This document shows, in pieces, positions 11,500 to 23,590 of a stretch of 64,000 bases of DNA. Numbering within the stretch: the stretch's first letter is position 1; each line of letters begins with the position of its first letter. The notes beneath the pieces are model-generated. The model was not told the DNA's origin. It searched no databases and saw only the letters and a list, made by a program, of their open reading frames with translations. The stretch is from positions 13,852,203-13,916,202 of the forward strand of contig LNAC01000003.1 in NCBI GenBank assembly GCA_002007465.1, read 5' to 3'. The position numbers and the translations under genes are program-made. The stretch comes from Ailurus styani (taxonomy: Eukaryota; Chordata; Mammalia; Carnivora; Ailuridae).

Positions 11500-12670
11500 A
11501 GGAAGCATATCACAGTTAATTTATATACATAAAATTCTGGCAAGTCTATCCCATCAGTGTGCCAGACATTCACAGATCATTTCTGTATGATATCATACAA
11601 AGAACCCAAATACACATGTCATATAGCCCCTTTTCTCCTAAATATGTATTCCATTCCTTTGTTCCTATCAACTTCTTAAGTCCAGGCTTTCAGCATCCCT
11701 ATATTTATACTAACTACTTTTGTTTCCAATCTCTTGTCCCACCTGGATCAGAAAGAAACCTTAGAGTCATCAGTCTTCACAAAGGAAAACATTGACTGAA
11801 GACCTGTGGTATTCAGAGAACTCCGTAAACAGAAAATTCCAGTCTTGGGGAAGGGTAAAGATAGTCAATATACTCGACTCTTAAAATCCAATAAAGAAAT
11901 TAATTTCAGTTCTATTACTAACTCTCTACCTTTCAAAGGAAAATTAACAAAAGTGTAGAAACACAAATAGGAAACTTTCTTCACACAGGGGAAGTGAAAA
12001 TGTGTACTTCAAGTTCCTTTTGTGTTATGTTATTTGGCAAAGAGGCAATTAAGCAGGTGAGAGACAACCCCATGGAAACAAAAAAAGTAGAGAAAATCTG
12101 TCTAAAACATCTGTTTAAAAATTCTGAAGTCAGAAGATTAGAGGTTGATAAAGAGAAATATTCTCTGCAATAGGTTTAACAACTGCTCACTGAATCCCCT
12201 AATGCTCTGTGCTGTGCAGTGTTCTCCGAATCACAGATAAGTCTGTCAATCAGGAAATCACTTAAATGAGGCCAAAACACCTTGTGGCAAAAACAACAGC
12301 AATAAAAATTACAGAAACCAAGGAATACTGGAACACTGAATGTGTAAAAATAAGAAAAAGCACAGATTTTCATTTATGCTTTTTTGCAGTCCTTATTCAA
12401 ATATTCCTTGTCTTGCAAATTTATTTTCAACAGGAAAGATATATTTTATTTTCCCATTGAGACTCCTTTCTTTTATCTCTTGACATTCTACTGAGATTTA
12501 TTACTAGGTTTACAAGCAGAAACTATAAGAGTAGTATTTTCTTCATATCATGATCATTTTCAACTCTCCCTGTGATTCTGGTCTACTGGTTCACTGTACG
12601 AATACTATTTGAAGCAAAGTAGTTACAGGAGAAAAATGTTCAGCTTTCAAATTCATTTACATTTAAAAAT
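11500..12670. other. Unannotated stretch
   Basis: No repeat or gene is recognised. Short frames at 11559-11795, 12176-12373 and 12266-12460 overlap on opposite strands and lack motifs. Confidence 0.45.
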
Positions 12671-12904
12671 CACTATATGAATTTTTTTTTTAAAGATTTT
12701 ATTTATTTATTTGACACACAGAGAGAGAGATTACAAGTAGGCAGAGAGGCAAGCAGAGAGAGAGGAGAGAGGAGGAAGCAGGCTCCCTGCTGAGCAGAGA
12801 GCCCGACGTGGGCCTCGATCCCAGGACCCTGGGATCATGACCTGAGCCGAAGGCAGGGGCTTTAACCCACTGAGCCACCCAGGCGCCCCACTATATGAAT
12901 TTTA
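12671..12904 (-). repeat. CAN-SINE, young type, with duplication
   Basis: The body is about 12686-12888, flanked by CACTATATGAATTTT at 12671-12685 and a matching copy from 12889. Confidence 0.97.
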
Positions 12905-13445
12905 AAGACAATTTATAACATAAATTGAGATTTCCAGAGTTCACAGGGTTTTTTTTGATGAATTGTTTATAAAAAATGTCATTCATATTCACGTGGCAGT
13001 CTTACTTATTTACATTTTCCATTTTAGCATAAATGGCTGCTGAAATTTTGGCATGAATTTCAGCATTCCAATCACTGCTACTTTTGACCAAAGATAAATG
13101 CAAAATTTTGTGTAAATATTTTTTTCCTAACCTTAAAATTGCTTTTAATTTAATATAAAATTTTAATCTTAAAATTTTAATTTTAACCTTAAAACTGTTT
13201 TAATTCTCTTGAAATGTTTTGTTTTGTTTTATTTTCCATATATTATTGGTAAATGGTACCCAGACAACAACACAAAAACAGAATATCTGCCCTATCAAGC
13301 TGTGAAAATTTAATAAGATTAACCTGATTTTCATGTCTGCCTCTCTAAATGATTTTACCAATTTTCTTACAAAAACATATATTTACATGAAAAAATGCTA
13401 AACTGACAGCATTTTATGATTGCAGTTTATATTTCAGTCATAAAT
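12905..13445. other. Unannotated AT-rich stretch
   Basis: Runs of TTTTAA and AAAATTTTAA around 13130-13200 are low complexity. Nothing else is recognised. Confidence 0.5.
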
Positions 13446-13675
13446 AAAACTAATATAGGGACACAGGGTGGCTCAGCCAGCTAAAACTCTTGATTTTGGC
13501 TCAGGTCATGATCCTAGGGTGGTGAGAGCAAGCCCTGTCAGACTCTGCACTCAGCCAGGGAGACTGCTTAAGTTTCACTCCTCTCTCTCTCTCTACCACT
13601 CCCCCTGCTCATGTGCTCTCCCTCTCTCTCTAAATAAAATAAAATTTAGAAAGAGAACACACACAAAACTAATAC
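13446..13675 (+). repeat. CAN-SINE, older type
   Basis: The body is about 13457-13664, with a diverged head (GGTGGCTCAGCCAGCTAAAA) and two CT tracts. The duplication AAAACTAATA at 13446-13455 recurs at 13665-13674. A short open frame across it is an artefact. Confidence 0.92.
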
Positions 13676-14285
13676 AAAGTAGCATAAAAATACACATTAG
13701 TAAACATTATTTCAAATTGTCATAGTTGTTTTAGTTGATGGGACTACAAGAGATAATTATCTTACATTTTTTATTTTAAATAATTGTTAATTTCTGAAAA
13801 TTTTCCAAGTTTTGTAAAAATGGGCATAAGTAATGCCTTAAGACGTGATTCCCATCAGAATAAGGAATAACATTCTCTGTAAGTACTTGAGTGCTTCAGT
13901 GGAATAAATTTGGTCATGAGTCAACTGTTGGTTGACACAACAAACATTGATCCTCAGTCAGAGTCAACATGTTCCTGTCAGATCTGGGCCATTTTAGCTT
14001 TCTAAATCCTGTTTTATCAGCAGCAAAAGTGAAGGATTAAATTGAAGTTGAGTTCTACATCATGTCAATATTAAACGTATTTATTTTTCTCCAGTTGCTC
14101 TTTCTAGACCATGTCCTCTCATGTGTGTTCAACACGAGCCCACAGATAATACAGAGAGTCACATTGGTCTACTAAATCATAGAGAATCAGAATCCCGGTA
14201 TATCAAAATTTCTCAAGGTTTTTGAAAACTGGTTGATCAAGGATGGGAACATACTTCACTGACCTATGTCCAAATTGATGGTGAC
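13676..14285. other. Unannotated stretch
   Basis: No repeat or gene is recognised. Confidence 0.5.
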
Positions 14286-14345
14286 TGACAATTCTAGGTG
14301 ATATCCCAGTGATATCCCAGCAATAATCCTAGGTGATATCCCAAT
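14286..14345 (+). repeat. Short tandem duplication cluster
   Basis: GTGATATCCCA occurs three times within about 55 bases, twice preceded by CTAG. Confidence 0.8.
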
Positions 14346-14894
14346 TTAAGCTTATGACTACATCAGACAGCTACATGACCCTTTTTCTGTTCAGATCTAT
14401 ACTCTTATCCTAGCATACTCCAGGAAACTTGCTAGGGCCATGTTCTTGCTTCAGTGCTGTCAAATTCCTGAAATATTATTTATCAAGTTCTAATGTAAGA
14501 GGACTTTTCATGGAATTAAGGTGGGAAACTTGGATCGCATATTTGACTTTTCTATTCATTGACATTGCAATTGGTAGCTAGTTAATCAAAACTATGGCAT
14601 GCCCAGTTTGATCCTCATTATGTGTGCTTTACCTTACCCAAGAAAATCTCACAAAGTATAAGATGTCATTATGAGAAAATTAGTTGGAATTGGGAGACCT
14701 TTTATCACCATCCGTATTTTACCTCTTTGAAAACTTGGAGTGGAAAATGCAAGTCCAGCTACTGCCACCTGTTAGTTTCTTCATGAGTTTAAGACTATGG
14801 CATTGACTTATTCACTAGGAAAATCCTTAATTAGATTATGGAATTTTTAAAAAGTGATATAACATTACATATGTATAAACATTCTATTTGACTT
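14346..14894. other. Unannotated stretch
   Basis: I see no recognisable repeat or coding sequence. Confidence 0.5.
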
Positions 14895-15055
14895 TCAGAC
14901 TATCTCTACTCCTATAAATCTCTCCAGGTAAATATTATTGAGTCATTTGAGACTCAGAAAAATAGACCATACTTACAAAGCTAGTTAGTGGAAAAGCTAA
15001 CATTACAACCTACATCTTCTTGTCTATAAAATTTGTGTTGTTTTCTACCACTGAT
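14895..15055 (-). repeat. MIR fragment, diverged
   Basis: The order of blocks matches an antisense MIR: GAGACTCAGAAAAATAG, then ACAAAGCTAGTTAGTGG, then a pyrimidine run with TCTTCTTGTCTAT and CTACCACTGA. Confidence 0.6.
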
Positions 15056-15399
15056 TTTCTATTTGTTTAAAAACAAGTAAGTAGCTAACTCTCTTTAGGT
15101 CTTGACTTAGTGGCTGATTTTTATTATTATCTGAAAGCCTATACCTTGTTTCTTTCTTTACCTTATTCATTTCAACAAAACAAGATCCTGGCTAAAACAG
15201 TCCTTCTGGAGGCAGACCTGTGAGGGGGAAGTGTTGTAAGCAGGTCTGAATGCTGATTGCCCTCCCTGAATCACATAAAGCCATTCCACAAAATCCAACC
15301 AAACAGATCGACAAGAACCCTTCTAACTGTTTGCTAAGCTCTAAGTTTTAAGGTCCTGCTTTTCTTCCCAGGAAGGATTGGTTTCCAGAAGCTGCTCTT
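15056..15399. other. Unannotated stretch
   Basis: No repeat or gene is recognised. Confidence 0.45.
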
Positions 15400-15495
15400 T
15401 CACCTAGAGCTTTGCAAACCCTAATCATTTAATCTCTCTGGGCATCATGGTTCTCGTCTTCATGATACAGAGAAAGAGCTAGGTTATTGGCATGA
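15400..15495 (+). repeat. Possible MIR fragment
   Basis: CATTTAATCTCTCTGGGCATC followed by a TTCTCGTCTTCATGATA block resembles the MIR core in sense orientation. The match is weak. Confidence 0.4.
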
Positions 15496-16037
15496 TTGAT
15501 TTTTCTTCTACGTTTGTCTTATTTTTCTTCAAAGCACCATAAAAAGTCATCAAAGAGCGTCATGTGGGTGCCTCCTCACATCTTTCTCATATCCTGTGTC
15601 TGTGCTCCTAGGATCTCCTCTCTAGATTTAGGATCTACTGGAAATATTTTGTTTTATGATTGATTACAATTAATTTCAGGATATAAAGTAAGACTTGAGT
15701 TGGCATGGCAGAGTTGTGGAAGACACTGGGAATACTGAAGAGAAGACTGTTCACACAGTCAGAAATGGTTTTAACTCACTTTTTATCTAATATACTTACA
15801 ACAGGCTTATCTTGTGTCCAGACTAAATTAGAAATGTTTAGTGGTGAGTCAGATGACAGTACACAGATCTCATTAAACAATAGATTAGGAAATAAAAAGT
15901 CCACAAATTATTTTTAAAAGAGGGATCTTTTGTTGGCAAAGCCTAAAGACACATATAAAATTAGCAATCACAGTTGGCAGTTTAACCTTTCACTTCTGGT
16001 CTCTTCTCCAGAAATTTCCATGATCGTGATACAGTGG
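15496..16037. other. Unannotated stretch
   Basis: No repeat is recognised. A 70-codon frame at 15705-15917 has no known domain. Confidence 0.45.
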
Positions 16038-16117
16038 AGTGAAAGGCAGCACAGTATAGGGAAGTTTGGGCTTGGAAATATAGAAAAAGCATTCTTGAGA
16101 TAAAGAATCCAAGCGTC
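16038..16117 (+). repeat. Possible 5' part of a MIR split by later LTRs
   Basis: GCAGCACAGTATAGGGAAG and the purine-rich text after it resemble the start of a sense-strand MIR. What looks like the rest of the same MIR resumes at 16930, after the two LTR copies. Confidence 0.45.
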
Positions 16118-16544
16118 TCTATCCTAGGGCTATTGTAACAAATTACCACACACTAGTGTCTTAACACAACGGAAAATTGTTCTCTCATGGTTCTAGAGTC
16201 CAAAAGTCCCCACATCAAGTTATCTTCAGGGCCAAACTCCCTTGAAAGTCGCTAGGAGAGAATCCTTCCTTACCTCTTCCAGCTGCCAGTAGCTCCAAGT
16301 GTTCCTTGGTTCATGGTAGCTTAACTCCAAACCCCATCTCTGTCTTCATATGGCTTTCTCCTCCCTTTCCCTGGGTGTCTCTCCTCTTTTAAAGACAATT
16401 ATTGCATTTAGAGATCATGTGGATAATTCAGGATGTTCTCATATTTAGATCCTCAATTAAATTTTATCTGCAAAGTTCCTATTCCAAGTAAAGTCCCATG
16501 CAGATTCTGGAGAGTAGGATGTTGAAATATCTTCTTAAGGGCGA
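16118..16544 (-). repeat. MaLR-type LTR, copy 1
   Basis: The left end GGGCTATTGTAACAAATTAC and the internal block GTTCTCTCATGGTTCTAGAG are the antisense 3' end of a MaLR LTR. Later blocks, such as GATAATTCAGGATGTTCTCA and TCTGCAAAGTTCC, fit the same class. It is more diverged than copy 2 and differs from it in the middle, so the two look like different subtypes. Confidence 0.8.
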
Positions 16545-16917
16545 CTATAATAGTTTGCCATGGCTGTCATAACAAAGCACTGCAGACTGGGTAGCTTAAG
16601 CAACTGAAACTTTTGTTCTCACAGTTCTGGAGACAAAAATCAGAGATCAAGGTATGAAAAGGATTAGTTTCTTCAGAGGCTTCTCTCCTTGGCTTGTGGA
16701 TGGCCAAGTTCTCCATATGTCTTCACATGATTGTTCTTCTGTGCCTGTCTGTGTCTAAATTTCCTCTTATAAAGACACCAGTCAGATTGGATCAGCATCC
16801 ATTTGTATGATCTCATTTCACCTTTAAGGACTCTATCTCCTAATACAGTTACCTTCTGATGTACTTACAGTTAGGACTTCAATATATTAATTTTGGTGTG
16901 CACATTCAGACCAAACA
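16545..16917 (-). repeat. MaLR-type LTR, copy 2
   Basis: The left part reads CATGGCTGTCATAACAAAGC, then CAGACTGGGTAGCTTAAGCA and CTCACAGTTCTGGAGACAAA. The right part is TTAGGACTTCAATATATTAA and ends CCAAACA. These are clear MaLR LTR blocks in antisense. It abuts copy 1 directly, and no 5-bp duplication is evident for either copy. Confidence 0.88.
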
Positions 16918-16929
16918 TTGATGGAGCAA

Positions 16930-17075
16930 CCAAGTTCAAAATTCAACTGAAACTCATCACTTTCTTACTTTATATGACCTAAGCATAACTTTGCAGAGAT
17001 CTGAACTTGGATAGGATAAAAATAATGAACTGTGTACTTTAGAAGGGCTTTATAAAGATGAAATGAGAGATTTAG
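16930..17075 (+). repeat. MIR, 3' part of the split copy
   Basis: AGTTCAAAATTCAACTGAAA, then TATGACCTAAGCATAAC and GGCTTTATAAAGATGAAATG follow the order of a sense MIR from its middle to its end, starting just after the LTR pair. Confidence 0.55.
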
Positions 17076-17079
17076 GATA

Positions 17080-17205
17080 TGTATAAGTTCCATGAGAAGA
17101 GAGAATCATCTGTCACTGAAATTGTATTACCAGAGTTGTCCTCATGCATAGTATATATAGTAGGTGTTCAACAAATATTTGTTGAAGAATTAGTGAGAGA
17201 TAGGC
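17080..17205 (+). repeat. LINE-2 3' end
   Basis: The stretch ending GTAGGTGTTCAACAAATATT then TGTTGAAGAATTAG is the typical L2 3' terminus. Confidence 0.75.
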
Positions 17206-18640
17206 CTAACAAAAATTTGTGCCTGATAAATAAAAGTAGTTACAGGTCATAATCAACACTGATTTCTTTATATTTACTCCCCAACAGACCTGGTAGGGGC
17301 TGCCAAACATAAGAAAATAAATACACTGTGTGGATTAGGCAAAATCCGATTAGATACTCTCCATAATGTCACTTTATATATTTAATCAGTCGGATACCCA
17401 AGTTGAGTAACTAAACTCTTTCCTTTGCTTACAAATTCCCTTAAGATGGTCCAACTTATAATTCACTTAAATTTGTGTTGACAGCTTTACAAAGTGAATG
17501 CAAAGATGGGATCAGCATCCATGGAAGTAGGAAGGGAGCAGGAAGGGAAAGACAAAAAGAATGAGTATGTTATCTGGTTCCCTTCCACTCTCCTCACTCC
17601 ATCATGATTAGGAAAACTCGATGGATTTTCATTCTCTGTCTCCAAAATCTCATACAATATTTTCATTAAGCTATCAACAAATCATTTACTATTATTTCTG
17701 AGCCATTTGTAGAATAAATAATGTCATAAAGATTGACACTTTTTTGTATAAAGGGGACAAACATTGCTATTAAAGTGGGGGTTCATAAAGCTTCAGTTAC
17801 ACATATGGAGAAGTAACTACAGGATGATGTATCCTGCAAGGAATGAAGCAAGACACGTCTGTCTGGTTTGTATTTTGACCTAAATGCTGGGATCTCTGTA
17901 ACAGTTGGTATTCTTGATTTGTTTGAATGGACTCCTTTCTAAGTATGTATAGAAACATTTATTTATATACCTGACTAGACAGGAGAATTAATGTCATCAA
18001 GTGACACTTATGAGACATTCTGAAATCATTCCTTCATTCATTTATAATTATGTAATCAGCATCAGTAACAGTCATAGACGACACAATGTCAGAGAGAAAT
18101 AGACCACTTTAGTCTTCACAAACATGCTACCGTGACCAAGAAAAACGGGTGATGTTATTCCACTCTAAGGCTGTATGCTATGGAGACTGTTAATTCAGAG
18201 TCCAATTCATTTTACTAGAAACACATCCCCAAGTTATGGTAACATGGGAATTTGGAAGCGTGCAATTTGGTACAATTCTTCTTCCACAGGCTTTTGAGAA
18301 GCTCTCGACATATTCTTAGCAGACAAACATCCAAACATAAAGTCCGTGGAACCACAGTATCTAAGGAATACTTTATTTAAGATGCCCTCTCTGAGCAGGG
18401 AGAATGATGATTTATGACCTCTGCCCAATAGACTGAACAGTGACATGACAGTAGAATGATTGTTTTTACTCCCTATTCTAAAGCACAAGGGCATTTCTAG
18501 TGAATCACAAAGTAGCGGGAGGGTGTATATACTGCTGCCCGGACTCATGGGCAATTTTCCACCTGGTTATACTCAGCTTCATTTTGTTTAGCTAATTAAT
18601 CTTTCCTTTCATGGATTTATCCAGACCAAAAGTATCTCCC
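17206..18640. other. Unannotated stretch
   Basis: No repeat is recognised. A 106-codon antisense frame at 18234-18554 has neither known motifs nor splice context, so I do not call a gene. Confidence 0.45.
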
Positions 18641-18644
18641 TTCC

Positions 18645-18682
18645 CAACACACACAAACACACACATGTACACACACACCCTG
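18645..18682. repeat. (CA)n microsatellite, interrupted
   Basis: ACACAC units are interrupted by AAAC and ATGT. Confidence 0.85.
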
Positions 18683-18948
18683 AGACACGTGTTTTTTCTT
18701 ACCTGGACCCTATTCTCAGGTGCAGATTTCTTCTCATATCATTCTTATTCATTTTTTAAAGAACCACTTAAAATTCATTTAAGTGACTAAATGCCAGTTT
18801 CCAGATACCTGGGGAGAATTAAAAAAAAAGTAAAAAATAATTGATGCACCACCAAAGGAAATAAATCAACACAGCACAAGGTCAGCAAGGGAATAATTCC
18901 TAGGGAGTATATTAGCAAATGGGTGATAGTCAAACCATAATTTTGAGG
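18683..18948. other. Unannotated stretch
   Basis: Nothing is recognised between the CA and GT tracts. Confidence 0.5.
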
Positions 18949-18970
18949 GGGGTGTGTGTGTGTGTGTGTA
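18949..18970. repeat. (GT)n microsatellite
   Basis: About ten GT units follow a G run. Confidence 0.9.
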
Positions 18971-19159
18971 AAATGATTTTAAATGTAAAGTAGGAAATTG
19001 GTGCAGAGCCATGAGGGATTTCAGCTAAAAACCAACCTCAGCAGGGAGATCTCCAAACACTGGATCTAAACAGGTCTCATTCCAAGATTCTTTATTTCAC
19101 TTCATTGTTTGATTCTTTTATTGTGCTTCATATTTTATAATTACTGTTCACTTCACTCT

Positions 19160-19290
19160 GGTATCCCTTCAACACTAGATTTGAAATTCTGAAATTCAAG
19201 GTTTGATTTTGTTCACTACTGGCCACCTAGACCCCACCAAAGTGCTCACTGTTAATAATGCTTAAGGGATTAAACCAACGAACAAATATA
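19160..19290 (+). repeat. Possible L2 3' end
   Basis: TTTTGTTCACTACTGGCCACC, then AGTGCTCACTGTTAATAATG, resembles a worn L2 terminus. Confidence 0.4.
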
Positions 19291-19453
19291 CAATATTTCA
19301 AAAGTCACGGGATTTCCACCCTTCTTTTATTTGTTATACTTCAACTGAAAGTTCAAAATACTCTCTATTTTCGATCTTACAGTATTTATGTTGTGTAGGA
19401 AAAAAAGTTACAGATGTAGCAGGAGCTGGCAAGCCATTGTTTGGGAAGCATGT

Positions 19454-19480
19454 ACTTATTTATTTATTTATTTATTTAGT
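19454..19480. repeat. (TTTA)n microsatellite
   Basis: Six TTTA units are present, beginning the L2 piece to the right. Confidence 0.9.
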
Positions 19481-19640
19481 ACTCCTGAATGTGCAGGGCT
19501 TGGTGCTAAATTCTAGGTAGAGAAATATGGTCTTGCCATTGTAATGGCCCAATGGGGGATATTGACATCTAGACAAACAATTCCAGTACAGCATGGTACT
19601 CTCGTTGTGTGAACAAGAACAAGGGAAAGATTCTCAGCAT
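19478..19640 (-). repeat. L2 fragment
   Basis: After the TTTA run come TGTGCAGGGCTTGGTGCTAA, TAGAGAAATATGGTCTTGCC and ATTGACATCTAGACAAACAA. This is the block order of an antisense L2 3' region. Confidence 0.6.
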
Positions 19641-22285
19641 AAGATAGAAATGTTTTCACAGACATGACCTTTAGTTTTGCTCATTAATGTTGAGCAAGTC
19701 TTTTACTAGAGGCAAGGAGGAGAAACCACTCTCTAGAAAGAGAAAAAGAGAAGAGAAAGGTCATAGCATGCTTATGAATACCAAAGCATTCAGTTCAGTC
19801 TTTGGGAACAGGCAGAATACATGAGGATGAAAGGAGGAGAGAAAATGTTTGGTCCTCATTTATATTGGAGGTGTTAATCTACTGTTTTCCATCTTCATCA
19901 AGATTATAATAGAAATGTTTTGAGTAGAAGCAAGTGGAATTTGGACTAAGATTTTAAAGAAGATTTCAGACTCCCTATTATTACTAATCTTAAAGATCAG
20001 GACAGACATAGTTTAGATCAGCTTGATAATGGAGAAATAGACTAGAAGACAAACTACTTCCAAGGCTTTTTTCTTTTTTTTCTAATTTTATAACTCACTA
20101 CGAAAAAAGTCATAGTAATTTACCATGCAACTCAAAGTTTGGAATTACACTTCTGGAAATGTGGATTTTGAAAACTGGAATCCTTATTACAATTGCTTTT
20201 CTATAATTTACATTTATATAAAAGTTTTTAACTTACTGTCTAGAGCCAGAGATAAAGTTTTCTTTGAAACTAGTATAAATATTCATATTTCATTTATCAC
20301 TTTAAATGGTAAATAAAAAACACTGAGATTTCAGAGACAAGCACAACTGTTTCCCTAATGTCCTAAAAGGTGTCATGCTACTGTTTCTGCAAACATTTTA
20401 AAACTTGACACAGGTCTCTAGATAATGAATCATTCATACTGTTATTTCTTTTTAAACTTTGGGATAAATAAGGATCACCCCAGAGATAACTTAAAAATTC
20501 ACAATTTACTACAGTGGAGAAATAGGCTGGGAGGAAAATGTAATAATTCTCAGTAACACAAGGCTAGGCTTAACTTGGAAAAAATAAACAGAAGCAATGT
20601 GGAGAGAAACTGAGCACCCCAGGCCTGTGCTCTATGGGCTCACTCTCCAGAGTGATGGACAATCAAACCATCACCAAATGGTTCTCCTCTCTTTTCACTA
20701 AAGACATTTAAGATATTTTGTGTAATGGACTCATGTTCTGTGGTCTCCACCTGGGAGTTTTTATCATGTCAGTTATTATACTACATGCCCCACACATCAC
20801 ACACATCTTGCGATAGGGGAATCATTGCTCTAGCGAGGGAGTCCATGGGACTATATCCTTCCTTCTTCTCCACATCTCTACTCCCCCACATTCTCCTGTC
20901 TGTAGAAATGACTTCCTTATATCCATCAATCTCACAGAGCTAAACTTATCAAGATAATTTATCTTCATTTTTTTCCCTTCATATGGTAAAAAAGCGATTA
21001 ACATTTCTGTCTTTAAGGATATTCCCAAGAGATGTAAAAACAGGTTGAAGATGAGAGCTTTGTTCAAGGATGTTCAGGTGAGCTCCTGTAGCATTTGAGT
21101 TTCTTTAGCCTATATGCTTCTAGGGATGGTCCCTATCTTCACTCAAATATTCCTTCTCTCATTAAAGTATCCATTTGGTTATCCTATCCCATTCAATTTT
21201 CTTTGTACTTAGTCCATTTTCTTATTCCCTTTATTACATGCACTGCTTGTTTATCTTTCTCTTCTTTACTGGCTGTTGTCAAATAGTTCCAAATATGAGC
21301 TTTCATTTTCCCTAGGGGCTTCACATCTATATAAAAACACACACGTGTGCTTACACACAACACAAGCTCGCACACATCTTCCTTTCTAGACATTCTGTCT
21401 TCTTCACATCTCTCAATTTCTCAAAGCTGAATTTCTCAAGACACGGGCTGCCTCTCTTTTCTTACCACCTATGGGCTTCTGAATCCTCGCCTCAGTTTCT
21501 CCAGTACTTGCCATTCAAAGGAAAACATTGACCCAAAACTTGAAAATTAATTCACTCTCTGTCTTTGTAAGCACTTTACTAACTTCCCCCCAAGTGCACT
21601 CTTTCCTTCACCTATACATTTCTTTGGGTTTCTAGAAAGCCTGCTGACCGATGGAAGATTCCTTCACTCTCCTAAAAGAAGACAGCAAACAAACAAGGTT
21701 TTATCTGTGTTAGGTTTCCCTTAACTCTTCCCCTCCTTCCAGACACAATGCCTAGTAGAGGCTTTGGAGGCTCAAGTCTAAGCTTCTGGGACTCTGTGGT
21801 CAGAGTAGAAACACCTCTGAGCACAACTGAACCAAAATAGCAACATGACAGAATCAATCCTCATAACAGCTATTGTTAGTCACCACAGCAGGTACATTCT
21901 TGCTCATTTTCTCTGTGTTGATTCAGCTACTCAACCAAAAGCCTCTTCCACAAACATAGGAAAGATAACTATGTAGCTAGCTCCGTTTCCTCCACGATGA
22001 CAGTGTATTAGCCACAGTCTACTCCAGGTCATTTGCATTCTCACCTATTTATTTGTTAAAACAGAGCACACATCAAATTTACCTGCTCTGAGGTAAAATT
22101 TGAGGAGCAGACTCATAAACAAAACCAAGAGTCTAAATAAAATCATCAAATGGCTTCTAGAGAGGAAAAGTGCGCTATGAAGGGTGGGTGACAAAGACGA
22201 CTAACATCTAAGAGGAACTTCTTGTAACATGTTCTCATATGTCTTTAGAATAAATTCCTATTTTTGAAACTTGATTTTATAAAGC
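19641..22285. other. Unannotated stretch
   Basis: No repeat family or gene is recognised over this stretch. It holds pyrimidine-rich blocks (20850-20900, 21200-21280) and a short CA run near 21340-21375. Several 60-80-codon frames overlap on opposite strands, as chance frames do. Confidence 0.45.
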
Positions 22286-22500
22286 TTCATTCCAGGGCAC
22301 TTAGGTGGTGCAGTCCATAAAGCACCTGACTCTTGGTTTTGACTCAGGTCATGATCTCATGGTCATTGTGAGATTGAACCCCACATCAGGCTCCGTGCTC
22401 AGAGCAGAATCGCCTTAGGTTTCTCTCTCACCTCTCCCTCTGCTCCTCCCGCTCATGCTATCTCAAATAAATAAATAAATAAATCTGAAAAAAGTAAAAG
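22286..22500 (+). repeat. CAN-SINE, older type
   Basis: The body is about 22294-22490, starting GGGCACTTAGGTGGTGCAGT and passing through GACTCAGGTCATGATCTCAT to an (AAAT)n tail. The duplication is doubtful (TTCATTCCA against TTCTTTCCA). Confidence 0.9.
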
Positions 22501-23483
22501 TTAAAAAATTTCTTTCCAATTGACATTCTAGAAACATGAATTTTATAAGGGTATCAATCAATTTATTTTTACAGGGATACTAACTTGCTAGACTATATTC
22601 ATCATTAACCAAAGCACTGTAAAGGCAAGCAGTGAGCACAAGGGTGAAGATAAACTATTCTGTTATTGCTACTGAGTCTGTGGAAGATGAGGGATTTTTG
22701 TTGTTGTTTTTGTTTTTCTTTACTGGAAAATGCTAAGTTGTAACGGGTAAAAATATTTCTTGAACATTTTTTTGTAAAGGCTATGCCACTCTTATCTTTG
22801 ATTCTTTAATGTCTCAAAATAGCATTGATTAAATCTGTACAATTTATCTCACTTTTGACCATAAAAATAAGAATTACCGTTTTTAAACATACTATTGTAA
22901 AATCTTTAAAACACCTCTTGTTTTTGTATGCTTATTCTTAAATTTTCTTGGTGTTTTAAACCAAAAAAAATATACACAGAATTCAAACTGCTATCATAAT
23001 ATTATAAAAAAGAAATGCTGCCGAGAACTCTTTCTTTTTTTTCTTAGAAAATATTGTAGATTGCAGGGGAAAATGTACTGCTATGTGTAATTGTTTCTTT
23101 TTTACTTGTTGAATCAGTGAACATGACTATGAATGCTCCTGAGTTTCAATTAGAATAATAAAAATCTTTAGTGTTATCTCAAGGGGATTTTCTTTTTGAG
23201 ACTAGCAAATTAAAAAAAATTTCTCAAAGTAACATGGACACCATCCATTTAGACAAAATACACAATACATGACTAGATTTTATTTCCATATCCCTTTAAT
23301 ATTTTCTTTTTAATGAATCCTAATATTCTCTCTACATAAAGAAATTGTATAATAAAATATGAGGTGCCATTCTAAATCAACATAATTAGGGATTACTAGC
23401 ATCTGTTCAGGCTAAGGGCTGATTTAAGGTATAACTTAGGGCATTTCTTTGCACAGCATATGCTGATAAAAGGCTTCACTTAA
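22501..23483. other. Unannotated AT-rich stretch
   Basis: Nothing is recognised apart from short T and A runs. Confidence 0.5.
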
Positions 23484-23590
23484 GGGGTACCTCGCTGGCT
23501 CAGTCAGTAGAGCATGTAACCCTTGATCCCAGGGTCCTGAGTTCAAGCCCCACATTGGGTGTGGAGCCTACTTTAAAAAAAAAAAAAAAA
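23484..23590 (+). repeat. Short tRNA-Lys-like SINE
   Basis: This is a compact SINE of about 90 bases plus a pure A tail (23575-23590). It lacks the CT tract and long body of the other copies. It keeps a tRNA-Lys shape: A box GGCTCAGTCAGTAGAGCAT, anticodon arm AACCCTTGATCCCA with CTT at the anticodon position, and B box GAGTTCAAGCCCC. The A tail and the lack of intact arms argue that it is a retroposed SINE and not a working tRNA gene. Confidence 0.88.

Noticed and set aside
18234..18554. 106-codon antisense frame
   Set aside because: No known motif, no flanking splice signals or promoter. It is within the range of chance for this length of sequence.
23484..23575. Possible tRNA-Lys gene
   Set aside because: The A tail, mismatched arms and similarity to carnivore SINE heads show a retroposed SINE copy.
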